From Acridotheres tristis (taxonomy: Eukaryota > Chordata > Aves > Passeriformes > Sturnidae), in assembly GCA_037013685.1 (NCBI GenBank), contig CM072906.1, positions 6,694,001 to 6,758,000 on the forward strand: DNA of 64,000 nt, in the 5' to 3' direction. Shown in pieces: positions 52,101 to 64,000 of the stretch. The stretch's first letter is position 1, and each line of letters opens with the position of its first letter. Below the pieces are notes generated by a model. The model did no database searches and was not told where the DNA came from. It saw only the letters and a list, made by a program, of their open reading frames with translations. Both the position numbers and the translations under genes were made by a program.

Positions 52101-55100
52101 CAACTGCTTCTGCAAAGAACTTCAGAAATCTAGGGAAATGTGTGTGTGTGTGTCTTGCCATAATTATATTCCAAGCAGAGAGTTGGGCTGTTTCTCACCA
52201 CAGCTCTGCTGTCTAACTCCCATGGGACTCCTGCTGATTTTATAATCTTCAAATAATGACTTGCAGCTTTGACATCCAATTTAGCTTTTGCTTGATTTTC
52301 CCCCCCCTCTCACCTTGCAAACAGTTCACTGGAAAAATATGCCCATCCTTTTTTCCTAAAATTTTCAGCATCCCTGTGCTATTTGCTGTGTTGAGAACAG
52401 GGAATGTGGCAGCCATACAAGAACACCCCAGCCCCATATGTGGCCCTCTGACCCAAGGAAATTTAATGTTCCAGCAAAGAGTTTGCTGCTCCCAGGCAAA
52501 CAGCCCTTCCTCTTGAAAATCCACGTCTGACTCTTTCAAGCAAATTGCCTCCAAAAGATGAGTACCAGCCACTTCTCTCTTTGCATCCTGCAGCTCCCCG
52601 TTGTCACAGGTGAGGGAAAGCAGCTCTGCTTTAAGAGCTCTCACTTCAGAAAAGAAAGGTCAGAAAATGGAAAATAGAATGGATACCAAAAGAAAGGTTA
52701 ATTATAGAAGTATTAAAAATATCTTTTGTGAAATAAGAAGCTTTATGAGCAGTTTGTGTTCCATCTCCAGCACAGCTCGTACCACGGCGCCAGTTATACC
52801 TGTACTCCCTGTGCTGTCCACACACTGGCACAGATCATCCCTTTCTCTTCATCAAAGGAAACAGTAACCCAAACATCCTCTCTGTGCACATCCCTGTACC
52901 TGTCTCTGCAGGCAGGTGGTTCATATCTGCCCTTTTGAGCGAGCTGCTGTGCTCCTAACAGAGAGGAGAGCCTCCGAATGGCATTTGCCAGTATTACCTT
53001 GCTTCAAAAGCCAAGGCCTTCATGAACTCTCAACCTTTATTTTTAGCATTGCCCATGCTCATTAAGATCTGTTTCTTCCCCAAGACATGACCCTGGCAAC
53101 TCTGCATGAACCAGAGAACCAAAGGACAAAGAATCCCATACCTGTGTGTGTTATGTTTTATGTTATGCTTGCAGACACTGTCGTATCTATTTTCAGATGA
53201 AAAATTAAGGAGATACTTCAAGACAACTGTGCCATCAAAATTTCTCAGCATGGTTTACATTTCTATAACCAAATCAGCAAAGTAAATATAAACACTACAC
53301 AGACACACTGAATATTCTCTTATCCAATAATCTGTTTTTCTGTTACACATTAGTTTCAAGAAGCAGCTAAAACATGGGTGTTTGAACAGGCTGCAGTCAT
53401 CAGTCAGACACACCTCTACTCCCAATCATGGAAGAACTCCTTCCTCTGAAAAATAACCTCTCAGTTAAATGAAACCCCAGCATCAAGTTTGGCACCCTAC
53501 CAAAGGCAAACCATCTTTTAAATCCCTTGGATGGGATCTTCTGAACCCAACCATCCTACCAAACAGCACTTGGTTTATGTACAGGTAAAATGATGCTCCT
53601 TTTACTCCAGGCTAACTCAGCCATGTTACTCAGGCCTGAAGGTGATGCATTTCTGAGTGCCCCAATGTGCTTTGCTAGTAGTTCCACAGGCAAGATTCCA
53701 TGACTGTAATAATTAAGGCAGTAAAATATTACGAGAAAGGCATTACATGGTGAACAAAAATCTGAATATCCCATACAAATACCCTACAAATCAATAAAGA
53801 ACAAAAAGTTCGGGTAACTAAGTGAATGGAAAACCTGCTAGAATAGTCTGGTATTTGAATATCCTCATTTGTGTGCAAGAGCAAGAATTCCAGATCAGGC
53901 CATAATAAAATGATGAGGCAACAGCAGAGGAAGAAGCTTCATTAGGAAAGCAATGGGATGAGCTCCAGGAAGCTCCCTAATGGTGAATGCAAGGCAGAAT
54001 ACCTTTATTGAAAAGTAATTATTTCTTGTTTATTATAAGGCAAAGCTGTGCATATGAGCAATTACCCCAATAAACTGATGAGCTGCAAGTTCACAACTCC
54101 TGCTAATCCTGTGGCAACTGATTCCTCTGGTCACACCACTGGAGCTATTTTTGTCATGGAATGAGACAGATTTCCCTGCCTCACCTCAGCACTAATGGAA
54201 CATCTTTTAAGTGCATTTCACATTAAGACTTTAAAACCCACTGCTTTTAAAAGCTGCCTATGGTTAAATTTTCATTATCATTAAACAAAATACAAACAGG
54301 CCTTCAGGATTGCTACCCTAATGAGAGCTCCTGCACTGGGACAAGCCAGAACCAGCTGTGTCCACGTTCTGCATAAAACCCTCAATTTCGCAGTTTCTCT
54401 AAAGGGTTTACAAAAAGAACCCTCCCAAAAAGACTCAGTTTAGCTGATGATCCCATATTCAGTCCAATTTCCTTTTCTCTGATGTCCATTTCCACTAAAA
54501 TACTTCTTAAGGAGCACCTTTCACTTGATTTTGCATCACTGTCACTGAAAAATGACCTTTTTTTCTGCCCAGAAGGTTTGGCACTGCTGCTATGTCCAAT
54601 AGCAGCTGCAGACACAGTCTGAACAATCTTGCCATCTTGCCTCAAGTATCCCAATTGATTAGCCCAAGTTTATACTGGTGTCACTGGGAGGAAGGTGAGA
54701 ATATCAATACTGGGCCAGTGAGAAATCCTCTGTGTGGAAAAGGATGAATTCCAGGGTTAGCCTGAACTCAAGCTGGAATTCAACAAAAAATACTGAAATT
54801 CGAAGTCTTTTAGTCATCAATTTTTAAAGGAATAAATATGTGCATATTAATCTACCAAACTCCTACTGCACAAGCCACTTGAAAGAACAAGCCCCTTATT
54901 AGAGAATGAATATGGAAAAAAAAGGTAATTGAGCTGATACAGATTTTTAAGCAGTAATAAAAAGTCTGATCCAGAAAACTACACTTAAAAATTATTAATA
55001 CAAACACTGTAAGTCTGAAGAACGGCAATCCTGTGGAGTTCTGTGCCTCTTATAAAAGCAACAGCACTATTATTACAGCCTGCTTCCACCCCCCATCAAA

Positions 55101-56841
55101 AGTCACAAGTTATCGTTCATTAAAAAATGCTCATTAACTCAGCTCTGCCCTGGCCAGGGGCTGGGCTACTCATGCATCTCCAGCAGAAGAGAAATGCACC
55201 AATTAATCGTGCCCACATCTGCAGCAGGGCTGAGCGAGGTCTGTACCAGCAGCCTCATCTTCCATATAAATCAGAACAAACCCAACAGCTGAGCATTACC
55301 ACTGCCAGCCCGTGCCTGCCAGCTACTTTATGTCCTAAATTCTTTGAAATGCAGTTCCCAAAGCTCTTCACTGAGCAGGACACAGCAATGCTTTCAGCAC
55401 GTGGATCTGCAGATCTCTGAGAAACAGCATCAGGTACCATCAGGTGAGGAAAACTGCTGAACATACCAGCATGTTGCCTTGTAAAGCTGTAATTAGCAAA
55501 TACCTGATTTATGCACAGCTGCCCTCACATGAACCTCAACATTTTGATTTCAGAACTAAGCTCTGACAAAGAAATCTCACGCAATGCACAGACCTGGGTA
55601 CATCCTCACCCCACAGGCTGTCAGCAGTGCTCACACTGGAAAGAGGAAAGAGAAAGGAGGGGATGCCCAGTCTGATGCCATCACCAGTCCTTTGGTGAGT
55701 GAAGATTTTTATTGTTGCTGAGTGTCATTACAATTGCCAAGCCCATGGAGTCAGCAGAAGTGCTGTGGTGGGAGCTCAGGTGTGTATGTGAACCATGTCA
55801 GTCACTTCTGGCAGGACCACTATCATGAGCAGGTCACCCTTAAGTGCAAAATTATCTTCTCTATTTATTTTCTGTAGCATCACAAGCCTCACTATATGAA
55901 CAATTTAGCTACAAGTGGACTGTAAATCACTTGGGTTTAAAAGCAAACTGAGGTGTCCCAATGCACATTTCAAATACAAGAGACAGGTCACAGCCCTAAG
56001 AACCAAGTACACAGATCTTACATAGAAACCTTGGCATTTCTGAAATTTCAGCTAAACAATCAATGTGCTACTTCAGTGATAAAGAGGAGAGACAGAGTAA
56101 GAGTTAAAAAAACTCTAGTCAGTAAATTTACATTCCCAAGCACAAGTTGTTCTTAAAATACCAGTACAACTATGAAAAAAATGACTGAAGTTATCAAAAA
56201 AGAATTATCAGAGCACTCTGCAGACATATTTTCAGAGGCACCAAAGAGACATCAGAAAGAAGACAGAAACTTTGAACTTTAGTAATTTGGGCTAGCTCAC
56301 TAATATTTGCAGTATAAGCCCCAGGTATGTAGAGCAAGAGCTGCTGACCTCAAAAGGTTTGCATTAAACTGATCCAACTTTTATTGGTATCTACGAGTAA
56401 TTGCACGAAGGGAAACGAAAAAGACTGAGGAAAAAGTTGTGCTGAGAAGCAAATCAACTGGCACACTTTTAGCACAAAACCTTTTCAGCAGAGAGGCACA
56501 AATCTCACAGGAACCTCACTTGCTGCATCCTGCTGTGGTTAAAATTAACCTTTGCAGAGCCAGGAACAGAAGAGCTGCACACATGTGAACCTCTACAGCC
56601 GTTTCTCAGAGCCTTTATTGACAGATGCCTTGAAGGCGTAACAAAAGAAAGATTCTACATTAAATAGTTTTTTCCACTGTATCCTAAATGTTTATGTCCC
56701 AGCGGTACCAGAGCCAGATTTAACAGTTAACCACATCCTGCAGACAAAACATCACTCACATTTCTGAAGTCCAGTGTTCATCTGCGTGTAAGAAAGAAGC
56801 TGAAAGGAGAGGTCGCCTGGTCCTGGCAGACAGGCCAGCAT
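49130..56841 (-). CDS. FAM222B: FAM222B, nuclear protein of unknown function
   Basis: Two coding exons on the minus strand: 56760-56841 (ATG, 27 codons plus one base) and 49130-50694 (to TAG). They join in frame across a 6.1-kb intron to 548 aa (human 562). The start reads MLACLPGPGDLSFQLL and the junction codon is Trp before DTTQKMR. The large exon encodes the conserved block PTPAELDAYAKKVANNPLTI, an SPYPSQATTK segment, a low-complexity His-Pro-Gln/Leu repeat region, DAPPNVTVSTSTIPLSMAAT, INQFCQARAGISTTSVCEGQ, and the end HIQHPGYR. Function unknown; reported nuclear. The HPQ repeats differ from human in number, explaining part of the length change. 5' non-coding exons must lie at higher coordinates. 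Confidence 0.95.
51160..51752 (-). mobile_element. Solo LTR remnant of an avian endogenous retrovirus in the FAM222B intron
   Basis: About 590 bp bounded by TG and CA, with phrases I know from a common avian ERV LTR family (for example GTCTGACCCTGGCTGGGCAC, and CAAACCCAAT at the far end). On the minus strand it has an AATAAA (plus AATTTATTACC, about 51325-51335) and a TATA-like start region near 51610, so it lies in the FAM222B sense direction. No internal viral genes are present. It looks internally shortened, and no target-site duplication could be seen. Confidence 0.75.
52140..52153. repeat. (GT)n microsatellite
   Basis: Seven GT units in the FAM222B intron. No function seen. Confidence 0.8.
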
Positions 56842-59800
56842 GGCAGACAGGCACTAACACAACATGGGGCATTCACTCCTCTGCACACTGCAACAACAGA
56901 GAGACAATTCAAAGTTATAATACAAGGAGGAACAGAGAAAAGAAAGAGGCAAAGAGCCATCCCTGGGTGAAGGCCTGACCAAGCACGGATGCACAACCAC
57001 TGCTCCAGTCCTGACTGCATCTCGTAATGGCAACGGAAACACTTCAGGAACTGGGTCATCTGCAGGGTTAAAACCAAAATAGCTGCCTCACTCTCTGCTG
57101 CTTGACACACAGATAATAATCCATTGCTCTGTCCTCACATTTCAAAGGTGGTTGTTATGAATGGTAAAGAAACCACCATCACTCATTTCACTATGCTGAA
57201 ATGCACTGGTATCCACCAAGGCGACTTCTCTGGAGAAACCCTGTCAACTGCTCTTTTGCATTTAAGAAAAAGGCATGGCATGCATAAATTGAAGGCAAAG
57301 TATGCAGCACTCTGCCTTGTGGCAAGATTAAGCTGCATGCTACAGCTTGTAATTTCTGTGGTCCATTAGGCTGAAAGATGAATGGCTACACTTCCTTCAT
57401 TTCAGCAGAGACTCGCTAACCCGAGCTGCTGTGGGGCAGACAACAGCAAGATGTGCACAAAGGGGCTGCAGAGGTGCCATCATCCTCTTCTGTTTGGTCC
57501 AACATTTAAGGAATCAAACCTTGAAATAGAGCACTAAAGCTCTTTGTACAGAAACATGGCACAACTCCTCTCAAATCCCACCACTGCTGTGCAAAGAGGG
57601 ATCCCAGCAACAAAGCTAACTGGGCTCTAAGTGTCCAATTTTACTAGAATTATAGAGATTTAAGTTGGAACAAGATTCCTAGAGGCCATGTGGTCCAAGC
57701 CCTTGCTCAAATCCTGACTGCAGCACTTCAGAAATTTCTGGGAAACAGGGCGCCATAACCAAGCCAGAGAAATCAGTAGATTTTTTCTCCTTGTCCAGAT
57801 GTCCACAAGCATCAGTGCTGCTACACAGAGCAAAACACCTATGGAGCAGCTAGAAAGGCTTTGGGGCTTGTTATATGACCTCCAAAACATGGGAAGAGTT
57901 GAAGGATTCAATGCTTGTAAGCTGATTTAGTCTCAGTCATTGTTTCACAAACCCCAACTAAAACAACTGGGGAGGCATTCGAAGATCAAAGGAGGGGGAA
58001 GGAGAAAGCTCGAGCCCAGACATGAGAAGCCACATCCGCCAAAACCTCTCAGAAGCCACTTCTGCAAGAGTCTCACTGCTGAGACGGCACAAACAATGTG
58101 ATGACAGCGATGTGGCACTGTCAGCACTGCCACCTTCATGCTCCAGAAACCTCCAACAGCACATTTTTGCAGAGACCTTTTAAAGACTCGAATGCAAAAC
58201 CTCACCTCAGACCACCAGCACAGGTCAGACTGCCCATGGAACGCTGGCACCAACGGAGTGAACAGCGTGGACTCCAAGAATTCCTGCAGCACAGCAATTA
58301 CTCACTGTGTACAGTTCATTAGCTCCATGTTTATGCATCTCCTCAGCTCAACACGCAAAGGTTAATTAAACCAACGGCCAAGAAATCTCATACAAATATT
58401 AATTTATGAGAGCTTCCACATCTTCACTGAGCGAATGCTGTCCAAAGCTGACTGAGTGTGGCTGAGTGAGCCTGCTGGGTGCCACTGTGACTAACAAAAA
58501 TAGTTTTGGGCACTGAATGCCAGTCTGACAATGCAGGCTGTTGCCCATTCACCCTTCCCACGCAGAGTAACACAGACCTGGTGCCGTGAGAAACACACAC
58601 ACACCACCTCACCAAGGTGCAGGGCTGACAGCACAACCACCAACAGAGCACGTCTGGATCATTCTCCATTTCATTCCTAGGAGACAGCAACAATCCGCAC
58701 TGCCCAAAGTCCAAGATATGCAAAACCTTGTGAAATAAACCTAAGCCTGTATTTTCTTCTGATTCTCTGAAGGAGATGGAATTCTTGGGAGGCTTTCAGA
58801 AATGATGACTGAAGACCTGTCACATCCACAATACCAAGGAATTGCTTGAGGAACTGAAAAGTTGTTCAACCTTTATAGATGAGATTCAGTCGTGACTGTG
58901 GATACACAACATTCAGTGAAACTTTGCAAACAGCTCGTGGGCAGCAGTTCCTCGTCCCAAATCATGCCCAGCAAGACTAAAAAGACAAAACAAGAATCCA
59001 GCTCCTTTTAATCAGAAGACAAAACCACTGTGAGTTGTCAGAGCTTTACCTGAGTAAGCAACAGAAACACTCACAGTCAGCAAGAAAAAAAAAATAATTG
59101 TATTTTCCTTTTTTCCTCATTTCATCAACTTCAGAAGGTTGGCACAAACAAGACCTATTTCTCAGTGAAAAGCAGACAAACAAAATTAAGAGCCTTCACT
59201 GTAGACAGAAAAACAGATCACACTATTCCCACATTCATCTGAGCATCCACCTTTTACTCCAATAACGTCTGACGCCAACCACGGATTTACTTCCCATCCC
59301 TGCAGGTCGAAGGAGGTCGGTGTCTAAAACACTATTTAATTGATGGCAAGTTTGTGTGCAGCCCTGAAAGAGCACAGCCATGCTCCGAGGGAGCAGCATT
59401 GCTGGCAGCAAGATGTGGGGAGGGTTTGCTCACCTGCTCCATCATTAACGCTCATTAGAGCCTGAACTGTGACGCTCTCAGAAAGCCTCTTGCTGAAGTG
59501 CCCCAGCGAGGTGCACACAGCAATAAACAGGATAATGGCACATTACGAGAGAGAACAAGTGATTAGGAGTGGTCACAGCATTCACCTCGGAATAGCCAGG
59601 CTCCTGCTACATGACAGCAGTGCTTCCTTGAAGGTCAAAACATGTATTTACAGAAGCTTTAGCTCCAGTGTGGAGAGCAATGTTTTAGAGAGAGCTATAA
59701 AGGCAAGTTGTTCCCGCAGGCAGATAATCGTTTTAGGTAATGCCAAAGGTTCATAAAAGACTGAGGCTGCAATAATAGTTTTAAAGGAAATACTGGACTT

Positions 59801-62800
59801 ACAAAAATAATTTGAAGTGGAAACCTAATTTGAAATGGAAGCCTAAAATCGCTCTTTTAGCTTGATTTGCAGTAAACGAACTGATGACATCTAGGTCACT
59901 GCTGAGCATTAGAAAAAGAAATTCAGACTTGTATAGAAGTGCTGACCATAACTCCATTGCTGAATTTCTTATTATAATTAAAATCCTGCTTCAGTTTTTC
60001 TCCTCTATGAAATCAATACCAGTTTCCATAATCGAGGTCTCAGTATTTGAAAACAAACACATTTGAAATATCTTGACAAGCACCCCATTCGTTGTTTCTA
60101 GTTAGAAATTAATTAACATTTATTCCCTTTGAGATATGCAGCACCTGACTACTACTTTCTGATCTGACTCTTCCCCAGCGTGAGCTGGCATGGACAAGTT
60201 CAAGCCACCACCAGCTAAAATGAACTGAAATCCCTGCCTGTATTTGGGATTGAGGTGAGCACTACTGGCTGTCTCAGGATTGGCAGCTGGGCCCATCAGC
60301 CCCTCTTGCTTGGGTTTATTACTTCTGCTTAGTCCAGAACAGGAGATGAACTGAACTTGGCACATCAGGACTTCTCACCAGCAGATCTGGCTCCATGGTG
60401 GTGACTTGTGTGGGCACCAGCACTTGCAAAGCTCCAGCCCCTCCAAGAATGAATGGTGTGCTACTTGGGGAAGTGGAATGGAGAGGGTTTTGCACTGTAC
60501 CAGGGTCACTCACACTGTCATCTAAACCAGCCAGCTGCAAACTGGAGAGTGATCTGACCAGTAGGCTGTGGCACTCAGCCATGGAGGGCTGTGAACCATG
60601 AAAATCTCAGTTTTTAAACTGCATTTTAAACAGATTCTGTACACTGCCAAACTCGGCACAACGAGCTCTGTCTTGAAAATATATATATAAAAAAAAGATA
60701 AAGCATATCTCTAGAGAAAAACAATCATTAGATTGGAATAAATAAATAAATACCCCTCTTTGAAGTGATTTTAATCTAATCTGGCTGCGGGATATAATCT
60801 TAACAGCATACATACTGCAGGATGCTCCACAAAATAGCAGGTTTAGACATGCGAACAGATTTTTTTTCTCCTAAGATTTATTAATAATTAAATCAAAGCA
60901 TGTTAAGCTTAAGAGGGATTTGCAGTGCTTGGGATTTGGGGGTAATTGGCACATCTTCACAACGACTATTACATCCAGCCTTACTTGCATATCAGGATGC
61001 TTTTTGGTGCAGGCAGCACAGTCTCCCCTGTCACCACAAGGCTCATCAGGATGGAAGAACTCACATCCACCCACTGCCCGGGAACACCCTTGCAGAGCTA
61101 GGAATCAGTTCCAGCAGAACTTACCACAATATTGCCTTTCTGAACCTAAACATGTAACATTTTCTGAATTATATTCAACCTTTAGTATTTATTGCCTCTG
61201 TGCTTCTCAGATCAAGGGTACTTCAACCTAGAGTAAAACCTAGATGTAAAGCAACTACTAGGAAATTTCTATCACAGTTTCATCATCACATAAATGCACC
61301 ACATGTACAGGTATTGCCAAGTTTTTAGATACACCAACTTCTGAAGTTCCTGAGAGGACTTACAGGGTGAGAACACAAAGGAAACAACTCCCCACAAACC
61401 ACCCTGCCCACATGGGAAACTGAGCCGGTTTAGAGGAAAGCAAGCCAGTGAAGTCTAAAGTTAGGTTCCTGAAAGTAAACAGGCATGTTTGAAATTCCAC
61501 GATTAACTGCGGGCTTGTTCACAAACCCCGGGGCCAGGAGGAAGCGGGAGCATCCACCCACACACACACGCAAAAAAAAAGCTCCACACTATTCCAAGTT
61601 TCCAGCACCCTGGGGTCCCGAAAGCCTCAGTGTGAGGGTTGTTAAAGGTTTGTGGCTGCTCTGCCTTGCTTCTCCTCTGCTCTTTAGTCACAAGGTAGTT
61701 CCGTGAAGTTCCATATCCACTGTGAAGTTCCAGAGCCATGGGCGGGATTCACGGCAACCCCCCGAGCGCACGCAGCACATGCCAAGTTCAGAACACATCA
61801 ATGCTGCAGGCAACAACAAAAACTAACTGGGGCTGTGAAGTTTCTTTGGTACAAATGTCTGCAAGAGCTTGCCAGGAAACGTAATTGAATCCTGGCCAAT
61901 TTTCATGCTCCGAGGGAAACTCAGTGTCTCATTTACCCCCTGGCAGGCTGCTCAACACCAAGGAGAATAATTCCTTTTCCCTCTCCCGAAGTAACCTAAA
62001 ATGTAGGGATTTCAAAGACTTGTTCATGTCACCGGCAGACATTGAACCCTCCTGCCAACCTCAGCATTCAATACAACTCCTTCCAGGCAGCCATGCTTTG
62101 CTTGACAGTGTCTAGACCCATCCTGCAGGCTTCCTGCCTTCTTCCAGCTCTAAAACTGCCCTTTATTCTTAGGCACTTACCAGAATGGTCCTTTCCCAGG
62201 ACTGCTGAAGAGCCAGAGATAAATCTTAGCGTTTCCTGGAAGAAAATTACCAAACTAGCACTGTATTCATCACCGGCTGGTATCACATCCTCTTAATGCT
62301 TTATAAATGGAAAACTGAAAAAAAAGAGGGCAGAGAAGTTGCCCTCTGAAATGGCAATAAATCACAATAGCATCGAGTGGTCTTGGGGATAAATAAATAG
62401 GAAACTGAACAATAGAAATTCGCCTTTTGTAGCAGGGGGAGTGCACTGTCAGCACCTGCCAGCACAGGACCTTTGGCTTTCTGCATTCAGGTGGACCTTT
62501 TGTGGAACCCTTGCAACAGTTTCGATCAAAATCAATTTTTGCTTCTTGCCATTTAATTAACTATGATTTTGCTTGTAAACCACGTCACCTTTTAGGCTGA
62601 CCTCCATTTATAATGTTACTCAGGCAACAAAATTGGTTTGGTGGGGAAGGCAGAGAGAATTTAAATGCAGCCATAGCACAGCTCTGCTCCTCTCTCTGAG
62701 CTGGGATGGCAACGCCCAACAGGGAATGAAAGGAAGCAGCTTTGGGATAACAGCACTTAAATGGAATATTGCTCATATCACACTCCTCATGCCCAAAGGC

Positions 62801-64000
62801 TACTACTGAAGGCTTCCAGGTGAGCAATTTGGAACAGGATGCAGTGTACTAAAAAAAAGCCAAGGAGGCAGCTCTCGGCTTCAGGTATTGCCACGTGTGA
62901 CATCAGCTCCATCAAATTCACTCCTCGGATAAAGCAGCAGCCAGCTCAAGGTTATGATCCTAGAGTTTAAAAAGCCTTTTTTTAGGTCTGTCCCAAGAGA
63001 TTATTTTAAAACACAGTACTGTGCATCTGCTGAGGAGTAGAACAGTTGGCTTTAATTGTAAGATGGATTTTTACATAGCTTCTGACCTTTCATCTAATTG
63101 AGGCCCGAAGAAGAAAAAAAAAAGAGGAAAAGCTATACGTCACTTCAGTTATTAAAATCCATCAAGCTCAGACTTTAGCCTTGGGATAACCACAGCCAAA
63201 AAATTGACTTGCAAGTAATTATCACTGCTATCTGCAATAAAAGTTAATTGGACATAATTGAACTAAAGCCCTAATCTGAATGAAGCTGTTGCTGGCAAGA
63301 AGCCTGCTCCTGCCTGCACTCTGCAAATGGAACTGCTAGCAGGAAAATGGACAAACACGAGGCTGCTTTACTGTCTGCCCACTGCAAATCAGAGCAGTTC
63401 TACAAACAGCTCGTTAGCTGGGCCAAGATAAAGCCATTATGAGGGCCCGTCCTCACCAAACACACCCTTCAACTACACCCAAACAGGGCGATGGCGCAGA
63501 GTTTCAAAAAACAAGTTTCAGTTTTATAGACCTCTTAATTACACGTACTGAAACATAAGATACACGTCACCAGACGCTGGTTTTATCAGCCCCTGAACGC
63601 TGTCAATACCAGTACAAATAATGTACTTTTTGAGCACGTAAAGATACTGACTCAAAAGGTTTTCAGTGCTGGTAATTTACCACCTTCATGCAGTTCAATA
63701 GCCTTTCCTGTTGTAGGACCAGCTTCTTTCATCTCTGCAGCAGAGCAGACAATTAGCTGCTTTCTGTGCTCAGCCCATGCAGGTGGCTGGGGGAAGGGAG
63801 TGTTCAACTCAATTCCTGCTGATTTGTCCATTTATATTTTGCATTTTTGTTAACTAACAGACCAGAAAGCGATCATCAAACCCCATGCTACTCCACAACT
63901 TCTTTACCATTTTAATTATTAACACTCTGTCCTTCACCAAAGCATATCAAAGCACTTAACAAACATTACTGAACCCACATAACCACTCTGACACAGGCAA
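56842..64000 (-). other. FAM222B: FAM222B upstream intron/5' region
   Basis: AT-rich sequence above the first coding exon, without a CpG island or promoter-like block. It therefore probably belongs to a long 5' intron whose first exon lies past the right edge. Apart from a CR1 fragment I see no supported gene. Confidence 0.5.
57640..57930 (-). mobile_element. CR1 LINE 3' fragment, reverse orientation
   Basis: GAATTATAGAGATTTAAGTT, then AGGCCATGTGGTCCAAGCCC and TTGCTCAAATC match the reverse complement of the avian CR1 3' end. The text to about 57930 (CTCCTTGTCCAGATGTCCAC) fits more of the same element. Truncated. Confidence 0.7.

Noticed and set aside
54382..54654. 90-aa minus-strand frame in the FAM222B intron, Ser/Lys-rich
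   Set aside because: Considered as an alternative exon, but it has no convincing acceptor or donor and no known match.
56842..64000. miR-144/miR-451 cluster, known from the same human region
   Set aside because: It lies beyond the far end of FAM222B in human; no matching hairpin or mature sequence is seen here.

Overview
This is vertebrate nuclear DNA, almost certainly from a bird. The evidence is an intact gene block matching human 17q11.2, short introns in GC-rich sequence, many minisatellites, degraded CR1 LINE tails and one avian-type solo LTR. All gene calls were made by reading splice sites and translations by eye; no search was run. Recalled human proteins served as the guide.

Layout, left to right: the 3' end of SUPT6H (+, 1-2995, UTR to about 4.7 kb); PROCA1, here a secreted group III phospholipase A2-like gene (-, 5545-7442); an APRT-like phosphoribosyltransferase gene (+, 8711-9695) that I do not know from the mammalian block; RAB34 (-, 10159-12126); RPL23A (+, 13302-15187) with two intronic C/D snoRNAs whose guides match 18S rRNA (SNORD4-like and SNORD42-like); TLCD1 (-, 18292-19947); NEK8 (+, 21378-30948); TRAF4 (+, 35929-41047); FAM222B (-, coding exons 49130-50694 and 56760-56841). 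FAM222B's 5' non-coding part runs off the right edge. Every complete reading frame assembled here is in phase: PROCA1 315 aa, phosphoribosyltransferase 195, RAB34 260, RPL23A 155, TLCD1 252, NEK8 698, TRAF4 470, FAM222B 548.

The window falls into a gene-dense, GC-rich left part (1-42.6 kb) and an AT-rich right part (42.6-64 kb) taken up by FAM222B, its 3' UTR and long introns. The switch is marked by a very AT-rich block of about 570 bp. The genes do not form one pathway. RAB34 and NEK8 both act in primary cilium biology, RPL23A and its snoRNAs in ribosome production, SUPT6H in transcription elongation, TRAF4 in signalling and cell polarity.

Most worth a second look: the extra phosphoribosyltransferase with an altered PRPP-binding loop; PROCA1 with signal peptide and catalytic His-Asp intact; a perfect 46-bp inverted repeat with a 2-nt loop between RAB34 and RPL23A; the two snoRNAs; a palindromic X-box-like site just before the NEK8 start codon; and a GC-AG intron in NEK8. 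I found no multi-gene novel system, CRISPR array or prokaryotic element.
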